Assembly (NCBI RefSeq): GCF_900100275.1
Contig: NZ_FNET01000019.1
Location: 62,001-126,000, forward strand
Direction of reading: 5' to 3'
DNA length: 64,000 nucleotides
Origin: Lentzea albidocapillata subsp. violacea
GTDB taxonomy: Bacteria > Actinomycetota > Actinomycetes > Mycobacteriales > Pseudonocardiaceae
Translations under genes and position numbers: made by a program
In this document: positions 43,716-52,641 of the stretch, piece by piece
Position numbering within the stretch: position 1 is the first letter of the stretch
Layout: every line of letters starts with the position of its first letter
Notes under the pieces: generated by a model
What the model saw: the letters and a program-made list of their open reading frames with translations, nothing else
Databases searched by the model: none
What the model was told of the DNA's origin: nothing

Positions 43716-44450
43716 TCAGCCAGTCCACACACCGTACGACTGCAGCCACGCCAAGGGGTCCGCCTTCCTTCCGGCCTGGTCCCAGAGTTCGAAGTGCAGG
43801 TGCGGTCCCGAGGAGTTACCGCGGTTGCCGACTTCCGCTATGACCTCGCCGGCACTCACCCGCTGACCCTCACGCACGGAAAAGCTGTTGATGTGGCCGT
43901 AGACAGCGATAGTTCCGTCCGTGTGCCGGATTCGGACCCACAGCCCGAAGCCACTGGCCGGGCCCGCATCCACCACCACACCGTCCATAACGGACCGAAT
44001 GGGTGTACCGATCCGGTTGGCGATGTCCAGACCGTAGTGCGTCGCTCCCGAACGCGGCCCGTAGTTCGACGTGATGGTGCCCTGAGTCGGCGCGAACACC
44101 TTGATCTTTCGCGCCTGCTCCGCCTCGTACTCGGCCTTACGACGGACGGCCTCGGCTGTCTCTCGCTGCTCGACCATGCGCTGGCTCTTCTTGAGCGCCT
44201 CCAGGTCGTCGTGTCCGGGCTGAGAAAGCGACAGCAGGTTCGGCCCCGCGGTGTCACCACCTATACCGGTGTTGTCATCAGACAGGCTGGCGGCCAGCCA
44301 GACGCCGTTGGGCGCCGGTGATGACGCCGACGTAGGCCCGCCGATGTCCGCCTGGAACGCGACGGCCGCACCGGCCGCCACCCCGAAGATGACCATGTGA
44401 GCAGAGACCCGCGCTGAACGATCCGGCCGAGGCCGGATGTGTCGTGCCAT
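43716..44450 (-). CDS. M23 (LytM) peptidase
   Basis: 244 residues. N-terminal TM/signal, a short coiled coil (QRMVEQRETAEAVRRKAEYE) and an M23 domain with zinc ligands in SGATHYGLDIA, and catalytic/zinc His in GHINSF and SGPHLHFELW. It cleaves peptidoglycan cross-bridges. It follows the NlpC/P60 gene by 6 bases, so the two are one operon under operator 16. Confidence 0.92.
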   Translation of the reverse strand: MARHIRPRPDRSARVSAHMVIFGVAAGAAVAFQADIGGPTSASSPAPNGVWLAASLSDDNTGIGGDTAGPNLLSLSQPGHDDLEALKKSQRMVEQRETAEAVRRKAEYEAEQARKIKVFAPTQGTITSNYGPRSGATHYGLDIANRIGTPIRSVMDGVVVDAGPASGFGLWVRIRHTDGTIAVYGHINSFSVREGQRVSAGEVIAEVGNRGNSSGPHLHFELWDQAGRKADPLAWLQSYGVWTG

Positions 44451-44456
44451 CTCGAG

Positions 44457-45464
44457 TCAGCCCACGATCCGCCGAGCGCCGATGTAGTGGCCATCGCCTC
44501 GGATCGGACGCACGTCCACAAGTTGCCCCTCGGTCGGCGCGTCCACCATCTTGCCTTCGCCCACGTACATCGCCACGTGGTGGATCGTGGCCGGGTTTCC
44601 CGACCCGTCGTCGTAGAACACCAGGTCACCCGGCTGGAGTTCGTTCTGGGCCACCGGCCTGCCGACTCGGTACTGGTCCACCGCCACGCGAGGCAGCGTG
44701 ACTCCGGCTGCCGCATAGGCCCACTTCGTCAGACCGGAGCAGTCGAAGGCGTTCGGACCGTTGCCGCCCCACTGGTACTGCGAGCCCCGCTTCGACAGGG
44801 CTGCCTGCAGAGCCGTGTTGGCCGCACCGGGAGGTCCCAGGTAGGTGCCGGTGTCCTTCACCTGGCCGAACCCGAGCCCGGCTTTCTGAGCCGAACTGAG
44901 GTTGTTCACCGCCTTGCGGAGCTCGACGATCCGGCCGTCCAGGTCGGACTTGCGCTTCTTGAGGTCGTCAGCGACCGCCGTCGCCTCACTTGCCGCTTTC
45001 TCGGCGCGCTGCTGGACGTCGTTAGCCTGTGCCACCGCGGCCGACAGCTTGTCCATCGCCTCCGCGTTGTCGGCCGCCAGCATCTCCAGCGCGGACATGC
45101 GGTTGAGGAAGTCCTGCTGGGAGTCACTGACGAGCATCGCCGAGAGCCCGTTGAATCGTGCGCCCTGGAAAGTGGACTCGGTGAGCACATCGACCCGACC
45201 GCGCAGCTGCTCCTCGGCCTGCCTGGCCTGGTTCAGCTCCGCACCGGCCTTGTCCAGCTCAGCCTTCTTGGCTTCGACGTTCTCCTGAGCCTTCAGCACG
45301 TCGTCGTTGAGCTTCTCCGCCTGCCCGCTCAGCTCCTCGTACTGCTTGACCGGGTCGGCTGCCGGCTGAGCACCCGCAGGACCGGGACTGCTCCCGATCG
45401 CCACCAGAACAGCCGCAGACGCCAGTGCACCTCGAGTACTGCGCTTCAGTCGATGCGACGTCAC
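44457..45464 (-). CDS. Secreted NlpC/P60 peptidoglycan endopeptidase 2
   Basis: 335 residues. Signal ending GPAGAQ, long coiled coil, NlpC/P60 domain with Cys in AFDCSGLTKWAYAAAG and His in HHVAMYVGEGK. Same domain plan and many identical blocks as the protein at 37453, including start context (GACGTG then TCGCATCG). GGAGG ten bases before the GTG. Confidence 0.93.
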   Translation of the reverse strand: MTSHRLKRSTRGALASAAVLVAIGSSPGPAGAQPAADPVKQYEELSGQAEKLNDDVLKAQENVEAKKAELDKAGAELNQARQAEEQLRGRVDVLTESTFQGARFNGLSAMLVSDSQQDFLNRMSALEMLAADNAEAMDKLSAAVAQANDVQQRAEKAASEATAVADDLKKRKSDLDGRIVELRKAVNNLSSAQKAGLGFGQVKDTGTYLGPPGAANTALQAALSKRGSQYQWGGNGPNAFDCSGLTKWAYAAAGVTLPRVAVDQYRVGRPVAQNELQPGDLVFYDDGSGNPATIHHVAMYVGEGKMVDAPTEGQLVDVRPIRGDGHYIGARRIVG

Positions 45465-45542
45465 GTCGCGCTTACCTCCGTAGTCGGGAACAGGGCCTCC
45501 CCCGATGCCCTGGCGCAAATTACGGCAACATCACGGCGATGT

Positions 45543-45561
45543 CTACTAGTTCCATTAGTAG
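45543..45561. promoter_or_regulatory. BlaI-type operator 16 (NlpC/P60-M23 operon)
   Basis: CTACTAGTTCCATTAGTAG, perfect in both halves, 78 bases upstream of the NlpC/P60 gene. Confidence 0.8.
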
Positions 45562-45757
45562 AGCAAGGAGCATGTGGCCCGGAACACTCCAGGCCGCCAT
45601 CACACTCCGCAACGGCCATGTCTTCACCTTTGACAAACTTCATCCAAAGAGTCCTCGCGACGAACATGCGCTTTGCAGGGCATACATCACAAAGATGATG
45701 ATCATTTGTCCACAATGGACACGATCGAGCGATTACTTCTCGTAACAAGATCACGCT

Positions 45758-46153
45758 ATGGTCGTGACCGTGCGGATCGAGTTGACGACAGTGCGTGTCG
45801 CCCGCGTGACAGTGCTCGCCGTCGCGCTGGCGCTGTTCGCGTCGCTTCTCGGTGTGCTGTGCACAGCGAACGCGCACGGGTCTCCCGTCGTCAGCCATGT
45901 CCATGTGGCCGGCTCTCCTTCGGGCGATCACTGCGATCACCACCACGAGCCCGTTCACGAGGCTGCCCTCGACCGGGCACTGCGGCGCCCGACCGGCACG
46001 CCGTGCGATCCAGGGCCTTCAGTTGACGATGTCCCGGTCGGCTGCTGCGTCGCTGCAGCCGTCAACGGTCAGCCCACCGCCTCGCCGGACGCAGGTCGCG
46101 TGCCCAGATCCGGCCGCCACCTGTTGATCACCCTCAGCGTCGCCCGGAACTGA
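45758..46153 (+). CDS. Small His/Cys-containing membrane protein
   Basis: 131 residues. N-terminal TM (VTVLAVALALFASLLGVLC), an exterior part with HVHVAG and GDHCDHHHEPVHEAA, then a Cys-Cys (PVGCCVAAAV) and a weak terminal segment ending LLITLSVARN. It has the general build of the DUF6153-like proteins. Metal binding is plausible. Start ATG without a clear ribosome binding site. Confidence 0.6.
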   Translation: MVVTVRIELTTVRVARVTVLAVALALFASLLGVLCTANAHGSPVVSHVHVAGSPSGDHCDHHHEPVHEAALDRALRRPTGTPCDPGPSVDDVPVGCCVAAAVNGQPTASPDAGRVPRSGRHLLITLSVARN

Positions 46154-46275
46154 TCAACGCATTGCAGCAGCGGAGACGAGACCGCGCATCCCTGCGCACC
46201 TCGTCTGTTCGCGCTGCCGCGAAGACAATCTCCGGACCATCACGGCACTGCCGTACACACGACGCTGAGGACACG

Positions 46276-47397
46276 ATGCTCACCACCCGTGGCCGGCCCG
46301 AAACGCCGGTCATTCCTCCCGCGCACATGCTCACCTCGTCTGCCGCACCGCTCTGCCGCACTCCGGCGGCGGTGGTGGGAAACACGCCGGTCCAGTGGAT
46401 CGACGACCTGTCCGGCCTGTCCTCCCGCGGCTTCTGGGCCAAGCTCGAAGGCTTCAACCCCGGCGGGATGAAAGATCGCCCGGCACTGCACATGATCGCC
46501 AAGGCGCGTGAGCGCGGCGAGCTCGCTCCGGGCGGCGTCGTCGTGGAGTCGACGAGTGGCACGCTCGGCCTCGGTCTTGCGCTCGCCGGCATCGTCTACG
46601 GCCACCCGGTGACGCTGGTGACCGACCCCGGCATGGAGCCCATCGTGCAGCAGATGCTGCAGGCGCACGGCGCGCAGGTCGACCTCGTGCCCTCTGCACA
46701 CCCATCGGGTGGCTGGCAGCAGGCACGGCGCGATCGGGTCGAGCAGCTGCTCGCGGACACTCCCGGCTCGTACTGCCCGGACCAGTACAACAACCCTGAC
46801 AACGTGGCCGGTTATGAGTCACTGGCACTCGAACTCGTGGCACAACTCGGACGCGTCGACGTGCTCGTGTGCTCGGTCGGCACGGGCGGGCATTCCGCTG
46901 GGGTATCTCGGGTACTGCGCGAATACTTCCCCCATCTGCGGCTGGTCGGCGTGGACACCGTCGGCTCGACGATCTTCGGCCAGCCCGCGCGACCGCGCCT
47001 GATGCGAGGACTGGGATCGAGCATCTACCCGAGCAACGTGGACTACGCCGCGTTCGACGAGGTGCATTGGGTCAACGCCGCCGAGTCCGTGTGGGCGTGC
47101 CGCAGGCTCGCCGCACGCCACCACGCCAGCGGCGGTTGGAGTGTCGGCGCGGTGGCGCTGGTCTCCAGCTGGCTCGCACGCACACATGACCCGGACGTCC
47201 GCATCGCGGCTGTCTTCCCCGACGGGCCACAGCGTTACTTCGACACCATCTACAACGACACGTACTGCGCGGCGAACGAGCTGGCCGTGGGTTCTCCGCA
47301 GCCCGACCCTGCGGAGATCAGCTCCACGAGTGACCGGGAGGTCACCGAGTGGACCCGCTGCCGCAGTGTCGCCGACCCGGCGGAGCGCCGACCGTGA
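46276..47397 (+). CDS. PLP-dependent cysteine synthase family protein
   Basis: 373 residues. Fold-type II PLP enzyme with Lys in GFNPGGMKDRPALHMI, the Asn/Ser loop VESTSGTLGLGLAL, and phosphate loop VGTGGHSAGVSRVL. It has an extended C-terminus versus plain CysK, as in SbnA-like diaminopropionate enzymes. GAGGA before the ATG. Its stop overlaps the MFS start, so the product or a derivative may be exported. Substrate uncertain. Confidence 0.85.
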   Translation: MLTTRGRPETPVIPPAHMLTSSAAPLCRTPAAVVGNTPVQWIDDLSGLSSRGFWAKLEGFNPGGMKDRPALHMIAKARERGELAPGGVVVESTSGTLGLGLALAGIVYGHPVTLVTDPGMEPIVQQMLQAHGAQVDLVPSAHPSGGWQQARRDRVEQLLADTPGSYCPDQYNNPDNVAGYESLALELVAQLGRVDVLVCSVGTGGHSAGVSRVLREYFPHLRLVGVDTVGSTIFGQPARPRLMRGLGSSIYPSNVDYAAFDEVHWVNAAESVWACRRLAARHHASGGWSVGAVALVSSWLARTHDPDVRIAAVFPDGPQRYFDTIYNDTYCAANELAVGSPQPDPAEISSTSDREVTEWTRCRSVADPAERRP

Positions 47398-48650
47398 CCG
47401 GTACGATCCGGCAGTTCAGGTCGTTCGATCGGCCAGTGCAGCTGCTGTTGCTCAACCAGTTCACCATCAACGTGGGCTTCTACATGCTCATGCCGTATCT
47501 CGCGATGCACCTGTCGGGCGAGCTCGCTCTCGCAGGCTGGGCCGTGGGTCTGGTGCTGGGTGTGCGGAACTTCTCCCAGCAGGGCATGTTCCTGGTCGGA
47601 GGAACGCTCGCGGACCGGCTCGGCTACAAACCACTGATCGTGGCGGGGTGCGCCCTGCGCACGGTGGGGTTCGCGGTGCTCGGGTTCGTGGACAGCCTGC
47701 CTGCTCTGGTGATCGCCTCGGCGGCCACCGGCTTCGCCGGCGCGTTGTTCAACCCCGCGGTGCGGGCGTATGTCGCGAACGACGCAGGGCCACGGCGGGT
47801 GGAGGCGTTCGCCCTCTTCAACGTCTTCTACCAGACCGGCATCCTGGTGGGGCCGATCATCGGGCTCGTGCTGACCGGGGTCACGTTCAAGTTGACGTGT
47901 CTGGTCGCGGCTGTCGTGTTCGCCGCGCTGACCGTGCTGCAGATCAAGTCGCTGCCCGCGCGAACACCGAACCGCGACGCCGTCCCGGCGACCGTGCTGC
48001 AGGACTGGCGGGGAGTGCTGGCGAACCGCCGGTTCGTCCTGTTCTCACTGGTCATGACCGGCTCGTACGTGCTCTCGTTCCAGGTCTATCTCGCCCTGCC
48101 ACTGGAGGCCCGCCGTCTCGCGGGTTCCGGCATCGAGGGCACCGCACTGGTCGCAGGACTGTTCGCGGTGTCAGGTGTGCTCGCCATCGCGGGTCAGCTG
48201 CGCATCACCGCGTGGTTCCGGGAGAAGTGGGGACGCGACCGATCACTTGTAGCCGGCTTGCTACTGCTGGGTGCTGCGTTCCTCCCGCCCGTGCTCACCG
48301 CGGCCTCACCGAGCGGGGCGGGAATGCCGGGCTACATCTCCCTGGTTCTGGCGGCATCGTTGCTCGCGCTGGGGACGATCGTGGTGTTTCCCTTCGAGAT
48401 GGACACCATCGTGACGTTGTCCGGCGACCGGCTCGTCGCGACGCACTACGGCCTGTACAACACCATCGTCGGGATCGGCATCATGGCCGGAAACCTGTTC
48501 ACCGGCACCATCCTCGACCTGAGCCGTGCGGCTGGTGTTCTCGTGCTGCCATGGCTCGGACTGGTCGCTGTGGGCATGTTCTGCGCCTGGCGCCTGCACG
48601 TGCTCAACCGGCCTTCCCCGGCCACGCACGCAGAGAAGCTGCTCAGCTAG
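47394..48650 (+). CDS. MFS transporter (12-TM) coupled to PLP enzyme
   Basis: 418 residues and about 12 TM helices. Motif A in FLVGGTLADRLGYKPLIVAG and motif C-like GPIIGLVLTG. GTG start in GTGA overlap with the cysteine-synthase-like gene. Resembles exporters for small metabolites or siderophore-like compounds (SbnD/YfcJ type). A terminator follows. Confidence 0.85.
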   Translation: MTGTIRQFRSFDRPVQLLLLNQFTINVGFYMLMPYLAMHLSGELALAGWAVGLVLGVRNFSQQGMFLVGGTLADRLGYKPLIVAGCALRTVGFAVLGFVDSLPALVIASAATGFAGALFNPAVRAYVANDAGPRRVEAFALFNVFYQTGILVGPIIGLVLTGVTFKLTCLVAAVVFAALTVLQIKSLPARTPNRDAVPATVLQDWRGVLANRRFVLFSLVMTGSYVLSFQVYLALPLEARRLAGSGIEGTALVAGLFAVSGVLAIAGQLRITAWFREKWGRDRSLVAGLLLLGAAFLPPVLTAASPSGAGMPGYISLVLAASLLALGTIVVFPFEMDTIVTLSGDRLVATHYGLYNTIVGIGIMAGNLFTGTILDLSRAAGVLVLPWLGLVAVGMFCAWRLHVLNRPSPATHAEKLLS

Positions 48651-48656
48651 GACGTG

Positions 48657-48704
48657 GCATCGGCGAGCTGGGCGGGCATCGACACGCCGCAGCTCGCCCG
48701 ATGC
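48657..48704 (+). terminator. Terminator after the MFS gene
   Basis: Imperfect long stem, gcatcggcgagctg / cagctcgcccgatgc, just before operator 17. Confidence 0.65.
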
Positions 48705-48723
48705 GGCAGATGCCGATCAGCGG

Positions 48724-48742
48724 CTACTATGACGTCTAGTAG
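48724..48742. promoter_or_regulatory. BlaI-type operator 17 (repressor gene 2)
   Basis: CTACTATGACGTCTAGTAG, perfect halves with a fully palindromic TGACGTC-like centre; 36 bases before the second BlaI-type gene. Confidence 0.82.
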
Positions 48743-48778
48743 GCAGCGGCGTGCGGCCATTTCCGGCCGGGAGGAACC

Positions 48779-49141
48779 ATGCACGGACTCGGTGACCTGG
48801 AAGCGGCGGTCATGGACGTGCTGTGGCGCGAGCAGCAGTCACTCAAGGTTCGCGACGTCCTCGATCGACTCGGCGGAGAGCGCCCACGGGCGTACACGAC
48901 GGTGTTGACCGTGCTGGACAACCTGCACCGCAAGGCATGGGTGAACCGGGAACTCCGCGGCAAGGCGTTCTGGTACGAGCCCGCGGTGACCCGTGCCGAA
49001 GCTGCGGCGAGAGCCCTGCGCCAGGTGATCGCATCCTCTGGAGATCCGGAGGCGGTACTGCTTCAGTTCGCGCAGTCGGCCACTGACCGCGAGTTCGACC
49101 TGCTCCGCAAAGCACTGTCCACGAGAAGAGCCAAGCCGTAA
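48779..49141 (+). CDS. BlaI/MecI/CopY-family repressor 2 (orphan)
   Basis: 120 residues. Same layout as repressor 1: MHGLGDLEAAVMDVLW, AYTTVLTVLDNLHRKAWV, ELRGKAFWYEP. GGAGG before the ATG, own operator upstream. No M56 protease gene follows; the next gene is prfC on the other strand. So its release must depend on one of the two M56 proteases elsewhere or on another signal. Confidence 0.92.
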   Translation: MHGLGDLEAAVMDVLWREQQSLKVRDVLDRLGGERPRAYTTVLTVLDNLHRKAWVNRELRGKAFWYEPAVTRAEAAARALRQVIASSGDPEAVLLQFAQSATDREFDLLRKALSTRRAKP

Positions 49142-49211
49142 CCGCGACCGGCACCGGCCCATGACCTGCCGGTCGGCGTGACCCGCTCGGCGGCCCGTTC
49201 GACGGGGCAGG

Positions 49212-50810
49212 TCAGTCGACGCCGCCGACGAGGTGGTCGAGCTTCAGATGTGGATGCAGGCGTTGCAGCACAGCCAGTTCGACCTGGCCCGCGAACACCG
49301 CGAGCTCCGTTCCGTCGTCCCGCATCAGCACCTCGCTGCGCCAGCCGGTGTCCACGAGCGGACGCTGACTCGGATCAGCCAGCCGTCGCACGACCGTGTA
49401 CGGCAGGTGTTCCAGCGTCATAAGCGCGGCGAACTCCCACTCCATCCGGTGCAGGGCCACTTCGAACTGCATCGGTCCGACAGCGGCGAGAACCGGGGCA
49501 CTTCCCTGACCTCGGCGCTGAGACCTCATCACCTGCACGACTCCTTCAGCGTGCAACTGCGCGATGGCGCGGTGGAACTGCTTGGCACGGGCGACATCCG
49601 CGGGCCGGGCGACGGCGAAGTACGCCGGAGCGAACCTCGGCAGGCGCGGGAACCGCACCTCCGGAACGCCTGCGAACAGCGTGTCCCCCACTCGCAGCGC
49701 GGAGGCGTTCACCAGCCCGATGACGTCGCCTGGATAGGCAACGTCCAGTGTGGTCCGTTGCTGACCGAATGCCTGCTGCACGTACTTCGTCGCGAACGGC
49801 TTGCCGGTCGCGACGTTCGTCACGACCATGCCCCGCTCGAACGCGCCGGAGCACACCCTGGCGAACGCGATCTGATCCCGATGGGCCGGGTTCATGCCCG
49901 TCTGCACCTTGAACACGAAGGCCGAGAACGGCGCGTCGAGCCGCCTTGGCCGCCCCGACACATCCACTCTGGGGCGCGGAGCCGGGGCGAAGTCGACCAG
50001 GAAGTCCAACAGATGGCGGACGCCGTAGTTGAGCATCGCGGCACCGAACAACACTGGCGAGGCCTCAGCTGCGAGAAACCGCTCGTGGTCGAACCCGCCG
50101 CCGGAGGCGTCGAGCAGGTCCGCTTCTTCACACGCGCGAGACCACGCTGGGCCCTCCTGGGCCGCTGCCACGGCAGGATCAAGACGCTCTTCCTGCGCCG
50201 CGGTGGCGCCGCCCACGGTGCGTTGATAGCGCACCATAGTTCCGTCACGACAGTCCAGCAGCCCGTGGAACTCCCCCGCCGGCCCTATCGGCCAGGTGAG
50301 CGGCATCGGCTGCAACCCGGTGTGGGTGGCGAGCTCGTCGCACAGGTCCAGCGCATCACGACCAGGCCGATCCCATTTGTTGACGAACGTGATGACCGGA
50401 ACGCCCTGAGACCGGCACACGTCGAAGAGCTTCAGCGTCTGGGCCTCCAGCCCTTTCGCCGCGTCGAGCAACATCACCACGCTGTCCACTGCGGACACGA
50501 CTCGATACGTGTCCTCCGAGAAGTCCGCGTGTCCGGGCGTGTCCACGAGGTTGATCAAGGTGTCGCGATGGGAGAACCGGAGCACCGCGGAGGTGATCGA
50601 GATTCCGCGTGCCTGTTCCATCCGCATCCAGTCGGACACGACAGCACGCCGCCCAGCCTTGCCGTGCACGGCGCCCGCCTGGCTGATCGCCTTGGCGTGC
50701 AGGGCGATCGCCTCGGTCAAAGTCGACTTGCCGGCGTCCGGATGGCTGATCACCGCGAAGGTGCGCCGCCGTGCTGCCTCGTACGGCACATCGGTCTCAC
50801 GCGCGCCCAT
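49212..50810 (-). CDS. prfC: Peptide chain release factor 3
   Basis: 532 residues, the usual RF3 length. GTPase motifs SHPDAGKSTLTEA (P-loop), ISITSAV (switch I), DTPGHADFSEDTYR and NKWDRPGRD; RF3-specific C-terminal domain with GQGSAPVLAAVGPMQFEVA. It recycles RF1/RF2. ATG at 50810 with AAGGAGATC is clearly the start. Chromosomal-type gene amid metal genes; no BlaI operator seen. Confidence 0.94.
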   Translation of the reverse strand: MGARETDVPYEAARRRTFAVISHPDAGKSTLTEAIALHAKAISQAGAVHGKAGRRAVVSDWMRMEQARGISITSAVLRFSHRDTLINLVDTPGHADFSEDTYRVVSAVDSVVMLLDAAKGLEAQTLKLFDVCRSQGVPVITFVNKWDRPGRDALDLCDELATHTGLQPMPLTWPIGPAGEFHGLLDCRDGTMVRYQRTVGGATAAQEERLDPAVAAAQEGPAWSRACEEADLLDASGGGFDHERFLAAEASPVLFGAAMLNYGVRHLLDFLVDFAPAPRPRVDVSGRPRRLDAPFSAFVFKVQTGMNPAHRDQIAFARVCSGAFERGMVVTNVATGKPFATKYVQQAFGQQRTTLDVAYPGDVIGLVNASALRVGDTLFAGVPEVRFPRLPRFAPAYFAVARPADVARAKQFHRAIAQLHAEGVVQVMRSQRRGQGSAPVLAAVGPMQFEVALHRMEWEFAALMTLEHLPYTVVRRLADPSQRPLVDTGWRSEVLMRDDGTELAVFAGQVELAVLQRLHPHLKLDHLVGGVD

Positions 50811-50917
50811 GATCTCCTTCCATCCGGTCAGCCGATCCGCCATTCGAACAAGGCGACCCCCATCTCGACAGGTCCATGTGGCCGCACTGTTGCACGAGTT
50901 GACCAGGCCGCCTAGCA

Positions 50918-50947
50918 TTCATGCATAGATCGCTATGTATGCATGAA
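50918..50947. promoter_or_regulatory. Nested palindrome upstream of methyltransferase-CDF pair
   Basis: Outer perfect 10-bp inverted repeat TTCATGCATA / TATGCATGAA with an inner CATAG-ATCG-CTATG. Unlike the CTACTA and CsoR boxes. AT-rich palindromes of this kind are often bound by ArsR/SmtB-type metal sensors, but the regulator is not identified. Confidence 0.65.
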
Positions 50948-50958
50948 AGGGACTGCGG

Positions 50959-51591
50959 ATGTCGTCAACGACCGCGGGCGCCATTGCCCTTGGCCTGTAC
51001 GTCACGTACATCGTGTGGGCCTTCGGCGTCCGGACGGTTCTGCAGTATCGACGGACGGGTTCTACCGGCTTCCACGGCGTGAGCGGACGCCCTGGGACCG
51101 TGGAGTGGTGGGCCGGAGTGCTGTTCGGCATCGCTCTCGTCCTGGGTCTGCTCGCCCCCGCCGCGCAGTGGTCCGCGTTGGTCACGCCGGTTCCGGTACT
51201 CGACCACACGGCCCTTCAGCTCATCGGCACCGTGCTGGTCGCCACCGGATTCGCCGCGACGGTGGTTGCACAGCTCGGCATGGGCGCTTCGTGGCGCATC
51301 GGTGTCGATGAGGGGGAACGGACAGCACTCGTCACCACGGGAACGTTCGCCCTGGTGCGAAACCCGGTGTTCACAGCGATGATCAGTGGTGCGACAGGGC
51401 TGACGCTGCTGGCACCCAACCTCCTCGCCATCATCGGTCTGGTGGCGCTGATCACCGCCGTTGAGCTGCAGGTGCGGGTCGTGGAGGAGCCCTACCTGTT
51501 GCGGACGCATGGCGAGACCTACCGCGCTTACACCGCGCGGGTCGGTCGTTTCCTTCCGGCCATCGGCCGCCTGACCACCGACGTTCTCTGA
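50959..51591 (+). CDS. Isoprenylcysteine methyltransferase-like membrane protein 1
   Basis: 210 residues, about five TM helices, and the family C-terminal signature GTFALVRNPVFTAM with VVEEPYLLRTHGETYRAYTARVGRFLP. Probable SAM-dependent membrane methyltransferase; substrate unknown. AAAGGGA before the ATG. It precedes the CDF gene by 18 bases, suggesting one operon under the palindrome. Confidence 0.83.
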   Translation: MSSTTAGAIALGLYVTYIVWAFGVRTVLQYRRTGSTGFHGVSGRPGTVEWWAGVLFGIALVLGLLAPAAQWSALVTPVPVLDHTALQLIGTVLVATGFAATVVAQLGMGASWRIGVDEGERTALVTTGTFALVRNPVFTAMISGATGLTLLAPNLLAIIGLVALITAVELQVRVVEEPYLLRTHGETYRAYTARVGRFLPAIGRLTTDVL

Positions 51592-51609
51592 CAGCGAAAG
51601 GGCATCCCA

Positions 51610-52527
51610 GTGGGAACTGGACACGGACACGGCACCCTCACCGCGGCGGGTAAGCACCGCGGCCGTTTGATCGGTGTGCTCGCGATCACCGCGAGCATCA
51701 TGGTCGTGCAGGTCATCGGCGCGTTGCTGTCGGGCAGCATCGCGCTCCTCGCGGACGCCGGCCACATGCTCACCGACTCGGCCGGAGTCGCGCTGGCACT
51801 GGTCGCCATCACTCTCGCCGCGCGCCCGCCCACGGCGAAGCGCACGTTCGGCCTGGCCAGGGCCGAGATCCTGGCCGCCGCCGTCAACGCCGCCGTGCTG
51901 CTCGGGCTCGGCGCCTACATCCTCTACGAGTCGGTGACGCGGCTCAGCGAACCGCCCAACCTGCAAACAGGCTCGATGCTGATTTTCGGCGTCATCGGCC
52001 TCGTCGGCAACGTCGCCTCGATGCTGCTGTTGTTCAAGGCGCAGAACGACAGCCTGAACATGCGCGGCGCGTTCCTCGAGGTCGCCACCGACACCCTCGC
52101 GTCCGTCGGAGTCATCGCCGCCGCACTCATCGCGATGTTTACCGGCTTCACCCGCGCCGACGCGATCGTCGCAATCCTGATCGGACTGCTGATCCTGCCG
52201 CGAGCGTTCAGCCTGCTCCGCGCATCAGTGGACGTCCTGCTCGAAGCCGCACCCAAGAACGTCGACCTCGACAAGGTCCGGCAGCACATCCTGGGAGTGC
52301 CGCACGTCCGCGACGTGCACGACCTGCACGCCTGGACGGTGACCTCCGGCATGCCGGTGCTCTCAGCGCACATCGTGGTCGAGGACGAGTGCTTCCACGA
52401 CGGACACGCGCCCCAGGTCCTCGACCAGCTCCAGACCTGCCTCACCGGCCATTTCGACGTCGAGCACTCCACGTTCCAGCTCGAACCTGCAAGTCACTCC
52501 GCACACGAACACGCCGCGCATCCGTGA
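51610..52527 (+). CDS. Cation diffusion facilitator (CzcD/ZnT-like)
   Basis: 305 residues. His-rich start (GTGHGHG), six TM helices with HMLTD (LLADAGHMLTDSAGVA) and EVATDTLAS giving the HD-type zinc site, then the cytoplasmic ferredoxin-like domain (HVRDVHDLHAWTV). Exports Zn/Co/Cd by proton exchange. C-terminal tail HSAHEHAAH. GTG start. Confidence 0.92.
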   Translation: MGTGHGHGTLTAAGKHRGRLIGVLAITASIMVVQVIGALLSGSIALLADAGHMLTDSAGVALALVAITLAARPPTAKRTFGLARAEILAAAVNAAVLLGLGAYILYESVTRLSEPPNLQTGSMLIFGVIGLVGNVASMLLLFKAQNDSLNMRGAFLEVATDTLASVGVIAAALIAMFTGFTRADAIVAILIGLLILPRAFSLLRASVDVLLEAAPKNVDLDKVRQHILGVPHVRDVHDLHAWTVTSGMPVLSAHIVVEDECFHDGHAPQVLDQLQTCLTGHFDVEHSTFQLEPASHSAHEHAAHP

Positions 52528-52641
52528 GTGGAGTCAGAACAACGCAGTCTGGTAGAACCGGAACCGCGTGAAGCACCACACGCCGACTGCCCACTCGGCA
52601 CTGTCCGTTGTGGACAGCCTTCACGGTTCTCTGTTCGAAGA

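Noticed and set aside
46276..48650. Complete siderophore biosynthetic cluster
   Set aside because: No NIS synthetase, NRPS or ornithine cyclodeaminase-like partner is present, so only an enzyme-exporter pair can be claimed.
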